A stretch of 64,000 nt of DNA, taken from positions 1-64,000 of the forward strand of contig NZ_LMVL02000004.1 of assembly GCF_001541345.2 (NCBI RefSeq), read 5' to 3'. The notes under the pieces were generated by a model. That model saw nothing but the letters and a program-made list of their open reading frames with translations. It was not told the DNA's origin and made no database searches. How positions within the stretch are numbered: position 1 is the stretch's first letter; the number at the start of each line of letters is the position of its first letter. A program made the translations under genes and the position numbers. Positions 44,329 to 53,172 of this stretch are shown here, piece by piece. The stretch is from Gillisella vitis. GTDB lineage: Bacteria; Pseudomonadota; Alphaproteobacteria; Rhizobiales; Rhizobiaceae.

Positions 44329-45789
44329 ATGGCGTTAGAAAACGGCGCGACTGTGCTGGAAACGATAACTGTTACGGCACCTAAAATTGCAGAAAATTCT
44401 AGCAACGCAACAGAGGTGCGTGGTGATGCAAAATGGAAAACTTGCTGGCGCCATGCCTGCTATCTCGCAAAATACATCTATAAAGATCCGGCACCTGCGG
44501 GAGGCTTCCACACACAGTTTCCCGAAAAGATAGCTGAAGTTGAACGCTACTGGGAGAAATGGGATGAATTGGTTCAGCAAGGCGCGTCTGGCCTTGTTGC
44601 CCGTCTCTTCAAGGTCAAGGGGTATGATCCTAACTCGAAGACCGATGTCTGCCCTCCGTGTCTCGTTTTTCGTGGGACAGATTTCGATGATATGCGTAAC
44701 CTCGCCGTTGTTCCGACTGTTAAGGTGTTAGGCCATACCTTTTATAACAAACCCACCATTTTGGACAAGACAATCGACAGCAACACGACAAAGGAACAGC
44801 TCGTTGCCCTTGGTTGGAAGTCAACACTTATATATACAGAGGATGGTTGGCCTGTCGTCGAAGGTGCAACAAGCGGAAGTTATTTGAGTCTTCCTTGTTC
44901 TGTGAGCCTGGAGATTTTCTCAAAAGAAAATGGTGATTGGTCAAATAACATTCAACAAGGATTAGGAAAGGGAAGTGCTCAATACAGAAATGCAACTACA
45001 TATGGCACAAGGCAAATAGTCGAAAAAATACGTCCTTCCAACGACAAAAGACTAGAAATTACAGGACATTCTTTGGGTGGTGGATTGGCTAGCGCAGTTT
45101 GCTGTGTATTAAACCGTTTGTTTCCTAGTATTTATATTCATGCCATTGTTTTCAACCCATCTGGGGTTCACCCTAATACGATCAGACCGGCAACGGCAGC
45201 AGATGGCAAGATTAATGTTTTCTCCGTTAAGGATGAATTTCTGACAACGGTTCAGAGCCACCGCAACCTGCTTCCCGTGATTGGTTCAGTTTTTCGTCTT
45301 GCTAAACGCACGATCAAACAGGACGGCATGCCCGATCATCTTGGAATCATGATGCAAATGCCCGGAACAAGTCCAGGGAAATACGATGAAACTTGGTCGG
45401 TCCCACCGAAGGGTAGCCATCTGCCTGTTTTGTTTCCAATCAATCAGCAGACACTGGTTCCGTTCCCAAAGAAAGGAGGGTTTCCAGCAATAAACAAGCT
45501 TGACACGATGCTGAATGCATCTCCCTCTGTATCTCTTTTTGCTACGGAAGCTGCAAAATATTTGAATGAAACCTACCGTTCAGGTGCCGACAAGACACTC
45601 ACAGAAAATTCATGGATGGGCTTGGGCGTTTATAGAATTGATAGCTTATATGTCGAAATGGGAAAGCGTTACGTAGCTGATCTCCAACCCGAGATCGATG
45701 CTTTGATGAAGATCTTCGAGGCTTCTGCAAGCTATCACGGAATGGATTATGTGATCGCGACATATGACAAGACATTCGGTAAGCCTTGA
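44329..45789 (+). CDS. Lipase-type T6SS effector candidate
   Basis: A 486-residue protein with a class 3 lipase-like core: the nucleophile elbow GHSLGGGLAS near residue 246, preceded by RLEIT, and a downstream Asp/His region (FNPSG, SVKDEF, PDHLGIMMQMPG). The N-terminal start LETITVTAPK is a short motif I associate with T6SS cargo of the VgrG cluster type. Composition is more AT-rich than the vgrG gene, a sign of cargo exchange. The neighbours (vgrG, ankyrin protein, DUF2169, DUF4150) support an antibacterial phospholipase/lipase effector role. The lipid substrate is unknown. AGGGGATGAG precedes the ATG; the stop overlaps the next start. Confidence 0.8.
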   Translation: MALENGATVLETITVTAPKIAENSSNATEVRGDAKWKTCWRHACYLAKYIYKDPAPAGGFHTQFPEKIAEVERYWEKWDELVQQGASGLVARLFKVKGYDPNSKTDVCPPCLVFRGTDFDDMRNLAVVPTVKVLGHTFYNKPTILDKTIDSNTTKEQLVALGWKSTLIYTEDGWPVVEGATSGSYLSLPCSVSLEIFSKENGDWSNNIQQGLGKGSAQYRNATTYGTRQIVEKIRPSNDKRLEITGHSLGGGLASAVCCVLNRLFPSIYIHAIVFNPSGVHPNTIRPATAADGKINVFSVKDEFLTTVQSHRNLLPVIGSVFRLAKRTIKQDGMPDHLGIMMQMPGTSPGKYDETWSVPPKGSHLPVLFPINQQTLVPFPKKGGFPAINKLDTMLNASPSVSLFATEAAKYLNETYRSGADKTLTENSWMGLGVYRIDSLYVEMGKRYVADLQPEIDALMKIFEASASYHGMDYVIATYDKTFGKP

Positions 45790-46838
45790 TGATGCATCTC
45801 AAAACAAAACTCCCTTTCCAGCATCTCTATTTTCGCCATTGGGGCCGCGATGATCGCGAAATGGCCGTTCTGATTGTAAAGGCTGGGTTGCGCATTTCAG
45901 ATGGCGGCATCGCAGAAAACCTACTGTCTCCTCAACCCGACATTCTGCTCAGCGATTTGTTTCATGGAGAGGTGAACCGTTCAGCGCTTCGGCAGGAGAG
46001 CGATCTGGCTCCATTCAAGCCTAGGACAGACCTGACATTCAATGCCGTTGCTCGCTCGCCTGAAGAGAAGGAAATCGATAGTTGGCCCGTGTCGATTGCT
46101 GTCGATGGACGGTTGTCCCACGGCTTCCACGTTTTTGGGGAGCGGTTTTGGGAACCGCAGATTCGAGCGGCGAAGCGAAAGTGGCAACTCTCGCCGGTAA
46201 AGCCGACAACGTCCATACCTTTGACCTATGAACGAGCTTATGGTGGCGTCGCACCTATGTCGGATGAAGAGCATACTACGCACGCTTATAATCCCATAGG
46301 ACGCGGCCTGGTTTCCGATTATCTACTGGAGATGAACCGGGAGGTTGCCGCCCCGCAGATTGCGCTTGTCGGCGAATTTGCCGCTGAGCGCCCAACTGAA
46401 TCTATGACGGTCTGCGGTTGTGGGCCAATTCAAAAATCCTGGTTGCCGCGGCTATCTCTCGCCGGCACATTCGATGATGCCTGGGCTCGAGAGCGCCATC
46501 CGCGCATGCCTCTCGATTATGATTTCGCCTATTGGAATGCAGCACCGCTGCCGATGCAGGCAGCCCCTTATCTGATTGGCGATGAAACCATCAGGCTCAC
46601 AGGGTTTCGGCATGATGCAAGGCCTTATGTGTTTCAGCTACCGGGAATGGCACTTGGCATCAAGATTAGACGCGAAGGCCTTCAGGATATTACCGAGCAC
46701 ATGTTGAATCTGGATACGGTTCACTGCGATATCGCTGACGGCGTGCAGGAACGACATACCCTTAGTATGACCTGGCGTCTGACATTGGCTGAACCGGATG
46801 ACATCAGGGATATTGAACTGTTCGCACGCAGGCCATAA
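45789..46838 (+). CDS. DUF2169 T6SS adaptor-type protein
   Basis: A 349-residue protein whose ATG overlaps the lipase stop (TGATG); a second ATG follows at once. YFRHWGRDDREMAVLIVKAGLRI, seen in parts, starts a DUF2169 domain, with LSDLFHGEVNRSALRQESDLAPFKPRTD, LTYERAYGG and YNPIGRG as family motifs. DUF2169 proteins are encoded with VgrG and PAAR-like proteins and probably act as adaptors loading effectors on the spike. Coupled translation with the lipase supports that the lipase is its cargo. Confidence 0.9.
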   Translation: MMHLKTKLPFQHLYFRHWGRDDREMAVLIVKAGLRISDGGIAENLLSPQPDILLSDLFHGEVNRSALRQESDLAPFKPRTDLTFNAVARSPEEKEIDSWPVSIAVDGRLSHGFHVFGERFWEPQIRAAKRKWQLSPVKPTTSIPLTYERAYGGVAPMSDEEHTTHAYNPIGRGLVSDYLLEMNREVAAPQIALVGEFAAERPTESMTVCGCGPIQKSWLPRLSLAGTFDDAWARERHPRMPLDYDFAYWNAAPLPMQAAPYLIGDETIRLTGFRHDARPYVFQLPGMALGIKIRREGLQDITEHMLNLDTVHCDIADGVQERHTLSMTWRLTLAEPDDIRDIELFARRP

Positions 46839-46913
46839 CCGTTCCCGAAACATCGTGGATACAATTGCTCGTCAGCAAGTGTGTGAAGATAAAATTTTGA
46901 AGGAGTAGCGACC

Positions 46914-47339
46914 ATGAGCCACAGTGCTGCCCGTTACACGGATAAAAATAACGCGATTGTCTGCCTTTCTCCAGATGTGTGCCTGACGCCGCGTGGATCA
47001 AAGGATGTGGCGGTTCCTTATATGATCCTATCGAAGCTGGAAGCGAGTGAGCGGACCGTCAAAAATGTCTCTTTCGGCGGCGATGAAGCCTTTACGATGA
47101 ACAGCAGAACCTCAACAGTCACAGGGAACGAGGCCGGAACGAGCGGCGGTGTTCAATCTGGCGTCAATACTGGTTGGTGCCGGCCGCAATCGAACAAAAC
47201 AAGCTTTTTCGTCAACGGACATCAGGTGATTCAAGACAATTGTCTTTATGAGATGAACTGTTCGGGGCCGGATGGATCGTCAAATACCCTGGGTAAGCTG
47301 ATGTTTGTTGATACGGACGGTCGTGGGAGAGATGGCTGA
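46914..47339 (+). CDS. DUF4150 PAAR-like spike tip protein
   Basis: A 141-residue protein with AAGGAG before its ATG. It carries PDVCLTPRGSKDVAVPYMILSKLEASERTVKNVSFGGDEAFTMN, seen in parts, GNEAGTSGGVQSGVNTG and a late DNCLYEMNCSGPDGSSNTLG, which is the DUF4150 (PAAR-like) pattern. Such proteins sharpen the VgrG spike and attach effectors. It ends the cluster of five same-strand genes. Confidence 0.92.
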   Translation: MSHSAARYTDKNNAIVCLSPDVCLTPRGSKDVAVPYMILSKLEASERTVKNVSFGGDEAFTMNSRTSTVTGNEAGTSGGVQSGVNTGWCRPQSNKTSFFVNGHQVIQDNCLYEMNCSGPDGSSNTLGKLMFVDTDGRGRDG

Positions 47340-47383
47340 TACGAAGGCCCAGTTGAAAGTAACCATCTCAACTTCAGCGGATA

Positions 47384-47650
47384 ATGCTGACTCCTACTTG
47401 CTGTTTCGGTAAAATTTCCGGAACAATCGTTCAAAATGAGATTTTTTGGCGCACCGAGAATGACATAAAAGCGAACCCCGAGCAATTCTGGAGTTTTTCT
47501 TTTGATAAACAATCACTTAGCGAAGACACACGAATACGAAAAGCAGTTGCGCTCAAGGCTGCCGGGCACACACATGCGTCGATAGCTGAGGCCCTAGATG
47601 TGTCTTTATCGACCGTGAAACGGTACATCAGAACGGGCGGAGGATCGTAG
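47384..47650 (+). CDS. Hypothetical protein with C-terminal helix-turn-helix
   Basis: An 88-codon frame. Only the second half looks protein-like: TRIRKAVALKAAGHTHASIAEALDVSLSTVKRYIRTG, here seen in parts, is a helix-turn-helix of the resolvase/HTH_23 type. The start is unclear and no ribosome site is obvious, so it may be the end of a decayed regulator or recombinase. It lies between the T6SS cluster and the XRE gene. Confidence 0.4.
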   Translation: MLTPTCCFGKISGTIVQNEIFWRTENDIKANPEQFWSFSFDKQSLSEDTRIRKAVALKAAGHTHASIAEALDVSLSTVKRYIRTGGGS

Positions 47651-47732
47651 TGATGATGTCGGTGGCTTCTGCTATTGGAGCCTAAATACAGCATTGAGGC
47701 CTTTAATCTTGTGTCTGTCTGTAACTTAGCTG

Positions 47733-48224
47733 CTACGGAAGCGGGTTATTGATCCAGCGCGTCCCTGCTCCGTGAGACGACGTTGCCCTCGTGACTTCGA
47801 TATTTAGATCGCGAAGACAAAGCTCGATTTTTTTCAAAGTCTCCAAGTTTATCGATTTCAATTCTCCCCGTTCAAGTAACGCGATAAATTTTCGGCCGAC
47901 CTGAGCTTGCTCGGCCAATTTGTCTTGGGAAAGGTCGGCCAACCCCCGCGCAGCGCGAAAGGCTTGCCCTTCAAACGGGTCTGTCGTGACTGATGACCTC
48001 CATCGAATTCCAGCACCGTGTCCGTCTCTCGGATCAACAAATTCAACTCCGTGCAATTCGTAAAAGTCTTTCACTGCCAAAGCCGCGCCTGGCAGGCGTT
48101 GCCGCGTACCGTTCTCCAAAGTGATCAGAAATCGGCCAGTTAGCTTGCACGACGTCTCCACGTGGCTTTGGCTGTAACCAAGCAGAAAGCGAGCAGCTCG
48201 CAAAAGGGCCGGAAGTGATTGCAT
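47733..48224 (-). CDS. XRE-family regulator with two tandem HTH domains
   Basis: A 163-residue protein made of two copies of the same short XRE unit. Unit 1 (1-75): LRAARFLLGYSQSHVETSCKLTGRFLITLENG, seen in parts, ending GHGAGIRW. Unit 2 (85-157): FRAARGLADLSQDKLAEQAQVGRKFIALLERG, in parts, ending SHGAGTRW. The ATG at 48224 is the first start after an in-frame stop and directly abuts GAAGGA. It is divergent from the 55-aa ORF/nuclease operon across 142 bases that contain three direct repeats at 20-bp spacing, the likely operator, so it is probably the repressor of itself and that operon. Confidence 0.85.
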   Translation of the reverse strand: MQSLPALLRAARFLLGYSQSHVETSCKLTGRFLITLENGTRQRLPGAALAVKDFYELHGVEFVDPRDGHGAGIRWRSSVTTDPFEGQAFRAARGLADLSQDKLAEQAQVGRKFIALLERGELKSINLETLKKIELCLRDLNIEVTRATSSHGAGTRWINNPLP

Positions 48225-48269
48225 TCCTTCAGAAAATCGCTGGAGGCTGAAATGTCAACATAGACTGTT

Positions 48270-48317
48270 TTTCGATCCTTCATGTGAGTTTTCGATCTTT
48301 TTCTTTGCATTTCGATC
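48270..48317. promoter_or_regulatory. Three TTTCGATC iterons at 20-bp spacing, putative XRE operator
   Basis: TTTCGATC occurs at 48270, 48290 and 48310, exactly 20 bp apart (two helical turns), in the gap between the divergent XRE gene and the 55-aa ORF. Same-face direct repeats suit cooperative binding by a regulator with two tandem HTH units. Confidence 0.65.
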
Positions 48318-48366
48318 CTGAATCGGTGTTCTTGGTCGCGTGGCAAGCGAATCATGAGGACATTCG

Positions 48367-48534
48367 ATGACCGAAATTCTTTTCAAGTTTGAACGCAGAA
48401 CTCCTTCGAAGGCTCCGCTGGATGGTGAAAGCAAGCAATCTGATTTGGCTTTCGCGTTCCACTGGGCTGACTCTATAGACCAGGTTCGACCTAGAATTTC
48501 CCGGCTGTCGCTTTCTGGGGGAGAAATGCAATGA
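48367..48534 (+). CDS. 55-residue ORF coupled to the nuclease-like gene
   Basis: Not recognised. ATG at 48367, eight bases after GAGGA, opens a 55-residue frame starting MTEILFKFERRTPSKAPLDG and ending SRLSLSGGEMQ. Its stop overlaps the next gene's start (ATGA). It has no membrane helix or Cys. Overlap and a good ribosome site argue for a real gene; it could be a small partner, an antitoxin or simply a leader peptide for coupled translation. Confidence 0.55.
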   Translation: MTEILFKFERRTPSKAPLDGESKQSDLAFAFHWADSIDQVRPRISRLSLSGGEMQ

Positions 48535-50822
48535 CACCACCTGACAACGCGGCTACTCAAACCGAATTGACTGATCTCGCCAACAAGCTGCGAGACCTGG
48601 CCTTCGCGCTAGATGAATTGAGTTCCGTCGGTCCTGCCCGAAAGCTTAAACTAGCTGAAAATGGTGAGCGACTGACCGATTGGTGGCATGCCCGGATTTT
48701 CAGGGACTACTGGGAATTCAGAGCTGAAGACCTCCCATATTTCATCGAGCAGATAGAAGAGCGTGAAGATCAGGATGACAAGCTCGTCGCATTGACCATG
48801 GCCTTACACCTTTATGTGCAGGCAGGAAGGCCAGCCGTAGAATTGAGAGCCCTTCGCCGAAAGGTCAAAGGATATTCGGAGCTGGAAGCTGTGATGAAGG
48901 AACGCCTTCGGCCTCCCAAACTTTCCGAGGCGGAGCGGAAATGGAAAAAGCAGGAGAGTGAATACAAGCGCCGACGCCGCGACCGAGAAAAGAGGGATGC
49001 GGAAATCTACGAGCAAAATCGGCAGTGGCTCATCGAGAACCACACCCAGATGCTAGACAATCGAGAAGCGGCGAAAGGGTCGGTTTGGCGTTGCCAGGTG
49101 AACCTTCATTCAGAAATGCGCAAGTCTGCGCCGGACAGGAACAAATGGGCCTATTCCAATTGGCGTGACCTGGAAGTGACCTACGGTTCTGCTGTAGCCC
49201 AATCGTTTCGAGATAGCATGGTGGCTTATTGGCGCGAGTATCAGCCGACACTTCGGTCTGAGGGCTTGGAAAATCCGAACAGCGTTCCGCATGCCATCGT
49301 GCTGGGGCTCAGTGGAATCGCCATTGAAAGCAGCGAAACCATCGATTGGCCGTCCGGGCTGACGAAAGCGGAAGCAGACCGAGCAGTGCGGTACGCATTG
49401 TGGGAAATGAATGGATTTCCGGCATGGCTGGTGAGTTTGAGCAAAGCGTTTCCTGAGATCGTTCATGACCGATTTGCAGGGGAGATCGAATGGGAAATTA
49501 CTACATCTAGCAACGAGGTAGACCCCAATTACCTGTTGTCGGATTTGCTATGGCATGGCCATGACCTTCAAATCGGCCTCCCTCGGACGATTATCGACAT
49601 ACTTCAACGTCGACTGCCTAAGAACTACCGTAGCCTAGAAAATGCTCTTCTTATTGTTGTTCGTGATGAGATGATCACGGACAACGAAATATCTATATTT
49701 GCTTCCGACGTGATGGAGAAGACGTCAGATTTCAAAACCAAATCCTTCCTTGTTGCGCTCTTGGTCTCGGTTAATCCTGACCAAGGCATTGAGCGACTTC
49801 ACGGCGTCCTTCGCGATCTCGACGATGAGGAATTGCGAACGGAGTTTTGTATGAATTTTGCCGTGCAGCTTTTGGGTGGCAGACGGTCTGGTGGTAAGTT
49901 TCGGGAAAATTACAAAAATGCTCAGCACTTGCGACAGCTCTATTTTGTCCTGCATGAGAACATCAAACGGAAGGATGACATCGAGCGCGCAGGGAAAGGC
50001 GTATATTCTCCAGGCCTCCGAGACGACGCCCAAGACGCGAGGAATACCGTTTTCAAGTTGCTGAGTGAGATTCCAGGTAAGGAGACCTACCTTGCACTCA
50101 AAGAAATCGCGGAGAACTATCCAGAAATCGAGACTCGGGCTTGGATGATGACCCATGCCGTAGGACGAGCTATCCAGGACTCAGATTTGTCCGCATGGCA
50201 GCCAAATGATGTGAAAGATTTTTCGCGCGAAGCCGAAGTCCTGCCTTCCGATCACCGACAATTATTCGACCTCGCGTGCTCGCGCCTTGTTGATCTCAAG
50301 GACGACCTTGAAAATGGTGACACAAGCATAGCCGACATATTGGTGAACGCGACCAAGGAAACGCAACTGCGCAACTTTGTAGGTGGATGGCTTCGAGACC
50401 GCGCCAAAAGCCGCTATGTGGTCCCACAAGAGGACGAACTAGCTGATGCGAAGAGGCCGGACCTTCGTTTCTTGACAACCGGCTTTGATGGCCCTGTGCC
50501 AACCGAAGTTAAAATTGCCGACCGCTGGTCTGGCCCCAAGCTGTTTGAACGCGTGGAAAACCAGCTGTGCAACGATTACCTTCGTGACAAACGATCATCG
50601 AACGGCATTTTTTTATTGTTGCGTAATGGAGAACAATCTTCATGGAGCCATCCAGTTAGTGGGGATAATCTGGATTTCAGCGAGCTTTGCGCGGCGCTGC
50701 AGGCGTATGCGCAGGGATTGATAGCCAGTCGCCTGGATATCGAAGCTGTTAAGGTAGTTGGGATTGATCTGACCCTGAGATCGATTCCAGTTCGTAAATC
50801 ACGCAGAAGAAAAGCGCCTTGA
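48531..50822 (+). CDS. Large helical protein with C-terminal PD-(D/E)XK-like nuclease, defence candidate
   Basis: A 763-residue protein I cannot assign to a named family. Residues 1-125 are helical; 128-190 are highly charged and basic (RKWKKQESEYKRRRRDREKRD), likely a coiled coil; 190-620 look like helical repeats. The last 130 residues carry a nuclease-like pattern: KRPDLRF followed by PTEVKIADRW (D...E-x-K), then QLCNDYLRDKRSSNGIFLLL, with the Gln/Tyr helix common in PD-(D/E)XK enzymes. No P-loop is visible. Similar C-terminal halves occur, as I recall, in large NACHT-type defence proteins, so this may be a stand-alone or shortened relative. Context (XRE regulator, iterons, recombinase, island) supports defence; unproven. 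Confidence 0.6.
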   Translation: MTPPDNAATQTELTDLANKLRDLAFALDELSSVGPARKLKLAENGERLTDWWHARIFRDYWEFRAEDLPYFIEQIEEREDQDDKLVALTMALHLYVQAGRPAVELRALRRKVKGYSELEAVMKERLRPPKLSEAERKWKKQESEYKRRRRDREKRDAEIYEQNRQWLIENHTQMLDNREAAKGSVWRCQVNLHSEMRKSAPDRNKWAYSNWRDLEVTYGSAVAQSFRDSMVAYWREYQPTLRSEGLENPNSVPHAIVLGLSGIAIESSETIDWPSGLTKAEADRAVRYALWEMNGFPAWLVSLSKAFPEIVHDRFAGEIEWEITTSSNEVDPNYLLSDLLWHGHDLQIGLPRTIIDILQRRLPKNYRSLENALLIVVRDEMITDNEISIFASDVMEKTSDFKTKSFLVALLVSVNPDQGIERLHGVLRDLDDEELRTEFCMNFAVQLLGGRRSGGKFRENYKNAQHLRQLYFVLHENIKRKDDIERAGKGVYSPGLRDDAQDARNTVFKLLSEIPGKETYLALKEIAENYPEIETRAWMMTHAVGRAIQDSDLSAWQPNDVKDFSREAEVLPSDHRQLFDLACSRLVDLKDDLENGDTSIADILVNATKETQLRNFVGGWLRDRAKSRYVVPQEDELADAKRPDLRFLTTGFDGPVPTEVKIADRWSGPKLFERVENQLCNDYLRDKRSSNGIFLLLRNGEQSSWSHPVSGDNLDFSELCAALQAYAQGLIASRLDIEAVKVVGIDLTLRSIPVRKSRRRKAP

Positions 50823-50931
50823 TACGCTGTTACACCCTTTGACTGCCCCGGCGACTACCGAGATTGCGGTCACTGCGATTTCTGCGCAACTGAGACCACC
50901 CCCGCAACATTGGTAAGCGAGATCGTAGGCA

Positions 50932-51444
50932 TCAAAAGCCCAGCGCAAAGCCGAATTTTGTGAGGGTTTCAGGCGTGCAAAGGCTGACGACGCTCGATTG
51001 AGTGCCAAGGGCATCGATTCCTTGGCCCTCTGTCCCTTTTACGCCGTCGCAGATGTAACCTCGGTTATCCGGCAAGGCACAAATCGCATCGCTTTCTCGA
51101 AGCATCCTGAGAGAGCCGGTAATGTAATTAAGGCAACCGGGGAATTCCCGTGCCAGCACTCGCGGAGCATCTTCGACCGTCGTGTTGATCGAGTTGTCTG
51201 AGCAGATAAACAATGAATCCGCGCCACGCTCAAGCTTAAGAGTGTCATCAGAAAACCTTCTCTTGAGGTCGGCGAGGCTTCCACTCGGGCATCCAAGTTT
51301 TGACTGCAGGTCGATTTTTACGGCGGGCGGCCCGCCAAATGCACGTACCGCCCGCATGATGAGCGTACTGACGCCAAATCCGACAACTTCGGAAAAAATA
51401 ATAGTGCCGATAAACACTAGCGCGGCAACTGTTGTCCTTCTCAT
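50932..51444 (-). CDS. Membrane-anchored Cys-rich protein, unknown
   Basis: A 170-residue protein with one N-terminal hydrophobic helix (about residues 7-33: VAALVFIGTIIFSEVVGFGV) and a domain with six cysteines (LGCPSG, FICSD, PGCLNY, AICALP, YICDG, SLCTP) expected to be periplasmic and disulfide-bonded. No family recognised. Its ATG overlaps the stop of the upstream exported protein by four bases, so the two are an operon. Confidence 0.6.
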   Translation of the reverse strand: MRRTTVAALVFIGTIIFSEVVGFGVSTLIMRAVRAFGGPPAVKIDLQSKLGCPSGSLADLKRRFSDDTLKLERGADSLFICSDNSINTTVEDAPRVLAREFPGCLNYITGSLRMLRESDAICALPDNRGYICDGVKGTEGQGIDALGTQSSVVSLCTPETLTKFGFALGF

Positions 51445-52004
51445 GCCGCTGGGGCAACCATGTAGACAATACGGGCCCCCTCAACGGGGATTTCCAACCT
51501 CAGCCATCCGCTAACCTCACTTACACGACAAACGACACCGCCATCGCCGTCCTGCACGAACCCGCGCTTACGGTCGGCGAGTGCAGTCACGCAATTGGCA
51601 ATGAGCGCGGCATTCTCCTTCAATCGACTGGTCACAATGTCTGCTATTTGTTTCAGGTCGACGGGGCCGCCCTCGACGGCCGATACTTGGAGGAATTTGT
51701 CGAACCTACTGTGTAATACATCTACCAACACGGGTGGGTTGGAGGCATTCCCGAAAAGTTCCATTGATGTGGTCTGCGTGGCCTGAGAGCCCTGTAAGCT
51801 TTCGACGACGATGTCGCACCAATTCAAGTCCTTGACCTCAGTAGACCAGCAAGCAGTCGCGTTTTTCACCCACGCACCATCAGCAGGTGGATCGTCGGGA
51901 TCAAGATTACAGGTACATTTCTCACGAGTTGGGTTTTCTGCTCCTGCATCAACAGAATGACCAATCAACATGACAGCTGTAAAGAATACGCATAGTAACC
52001 GCAC
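51441..52004 (-). CDS. Exported Cys-containing protein, unknown
   Basis: A 187-residue protein with a Sec signal peptide (LLCVFFTAVMLIGHSVDAGA) and several Cys in the mature part (KCTCNL, TACWST, WCDIV, NCVTAL, VVCRVS). No domain recognised. It is first in a two-gene operon with the anchored protein. The pair sits inside the accessory segment, between the nuclease-like gene and the recombinase, and could be a secreted/anchored partner pair. Confidence 0.6.
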   Translation of the reverse strand: MRLLCVFFTAVMLIGHSVDAGAENPTREKCTCNLDPDDPPADGAWVKNATACWSTEVKDLNWCDIVVESLQGSQATQTTSMELFGNASNPPVLVDVLHSRFDKFLQVSAVEGGPVDLKQIADIVTSRLKENAALIANCVTALADRKRGFVQDGDGGVVCRVSEVSGWLRLEIPVEGARIVYMVAPAA

Positions 52005-52896
52005 GATGTTTGCCCCCCAAAACCAACGGCAATCCTACAGATAGCCATATTAAGAGCAACGGCCAATGCGGAAACGTGAACGCCTGCAATGTCGAACGGC
52101 GATGTCCGCTGTTCTGCGTCGGTCAGAGTACAGGGCAAAAAGTTTCTCGCCTTCCCGTCACGGATGAGAAATGCCAATCAGGCCCAGCCCCGCACTGTGG
52201 CAGAGCGACCATAGCGGCGCAGACAGCTCAATCAACGCTTTCAACCTGGCGCAACGGTTGCAACCATCCCCAACCACTCTAGAGCCTCGGCGGGGCGACA
52301 CCTGCATGTTCAGCTCAGACTGTCGACCTGCGACGGGATGCGGTGCTGCGCAGGCGAAATGGCTCCGCGCCGCGACTCGCCGCTACTACTCCAAATACAG
52401 CAGCCAGAAACCGCTGGAACGACCTCGAAATTGGGCAAGCCGTGGGGAGTAGGGTCAGATTCGATAGAATTCGCCGATCCGCGCCATTGTGCCGAGGAAG
52501 CGGACGCGATGTCGACCAGTTTGCACCGCGCCCGAACCACACAAGAGCCTGTATGAAAGACGACTTGCTTGCGTTCACGAAAATGTGATCGCGGAAAAGC
52601 ACAAGGAGTTTTGGAGCGGGCAACGAATTAGGTTGAAAATCAAGTATTAAACAACTCCTTCTGAAGAAGAAGTTCATTGAAAATATAATACTAGAAAAAT
52701 AAAAAATACGACATTTAATTCAGAAATGTTGACATTAAAGATTCGCATCAAAACTAAACATGGGTCTCGACGGTATTTACAAAACAAGCACAGTATTACA
52801 GCCTTCATCCCGCAATTGAATGCAGATATGTACCGCAAATAATTGAAAGTGCCTCACATTACCCTTTGTAGCCTGTAGGTAGGATGGAGCATTGAG
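52005..52896. other. Non-coding region in the island
   Basis: About 890 bases. Several short frames on both strands (for instance 52171-52452 plus, 52315-52677 minus) overlap each other and have no ribosome sites, typical of decayed DNA. The part from 52600 to 52850 is strongly AT-rich and probably contains the promoter of the recombinase operon. Confidence 0.45.
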
Positions 52897-53172
52897 ATGA
52901 GAAAATACCAAAATAACCGCCACGCTGGTGGCGACGGCAACAATTCGGCTGGGCTCGATATGGCAATAGCCCGGGATTCAACACCGACGAGAACCGGTAA
53001 GAAAAGATTTCGCAAAGAAAATATACGGCAGGCTAAGCCGCAAGCCAAACGGACTCTACTCTGTCATTTTGCCAGCACGGAGGCATTTTCCAACCTGGAG
53101 ACCACCGCCTTGCTGACGGCCCTGCACGATGAACTTCGGTCGATATTTCCTAGTCTAAAAGGCGATGGATGA
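52897..53172 (+). CDS. Basic 91-residue protein coupled to the recombinase
   Basis: A 91-residue protein starting MRKYQNNRHAGGDGNN, basic in the middle (TRTGKKRFRKENIRQAKPQAKR) and helical at the end (FSNLETTALLTALHDELRSIF). Its stop overlaps the recombinase ATG (ATGGATGA). Small basic proteins before serine integrases may be directionality or accessory factors; this is inference and no family was recognised. Confidence 0.55.
   Translation: MRKYQNNRHAGGDGNNSAGLDMAIARDSTPTRTGKKRFRKENIRQAKPQAKRTLLCHFASTEAFSNLETTALLTALHDELRSIFPSLKGDG

Noticed and set aside
48140..48355. Frame overlapping the XRE gene start on the same strand
   Set aside because: It runs through the iterons and out of frame with the HTH protein; at most a leader peptide.
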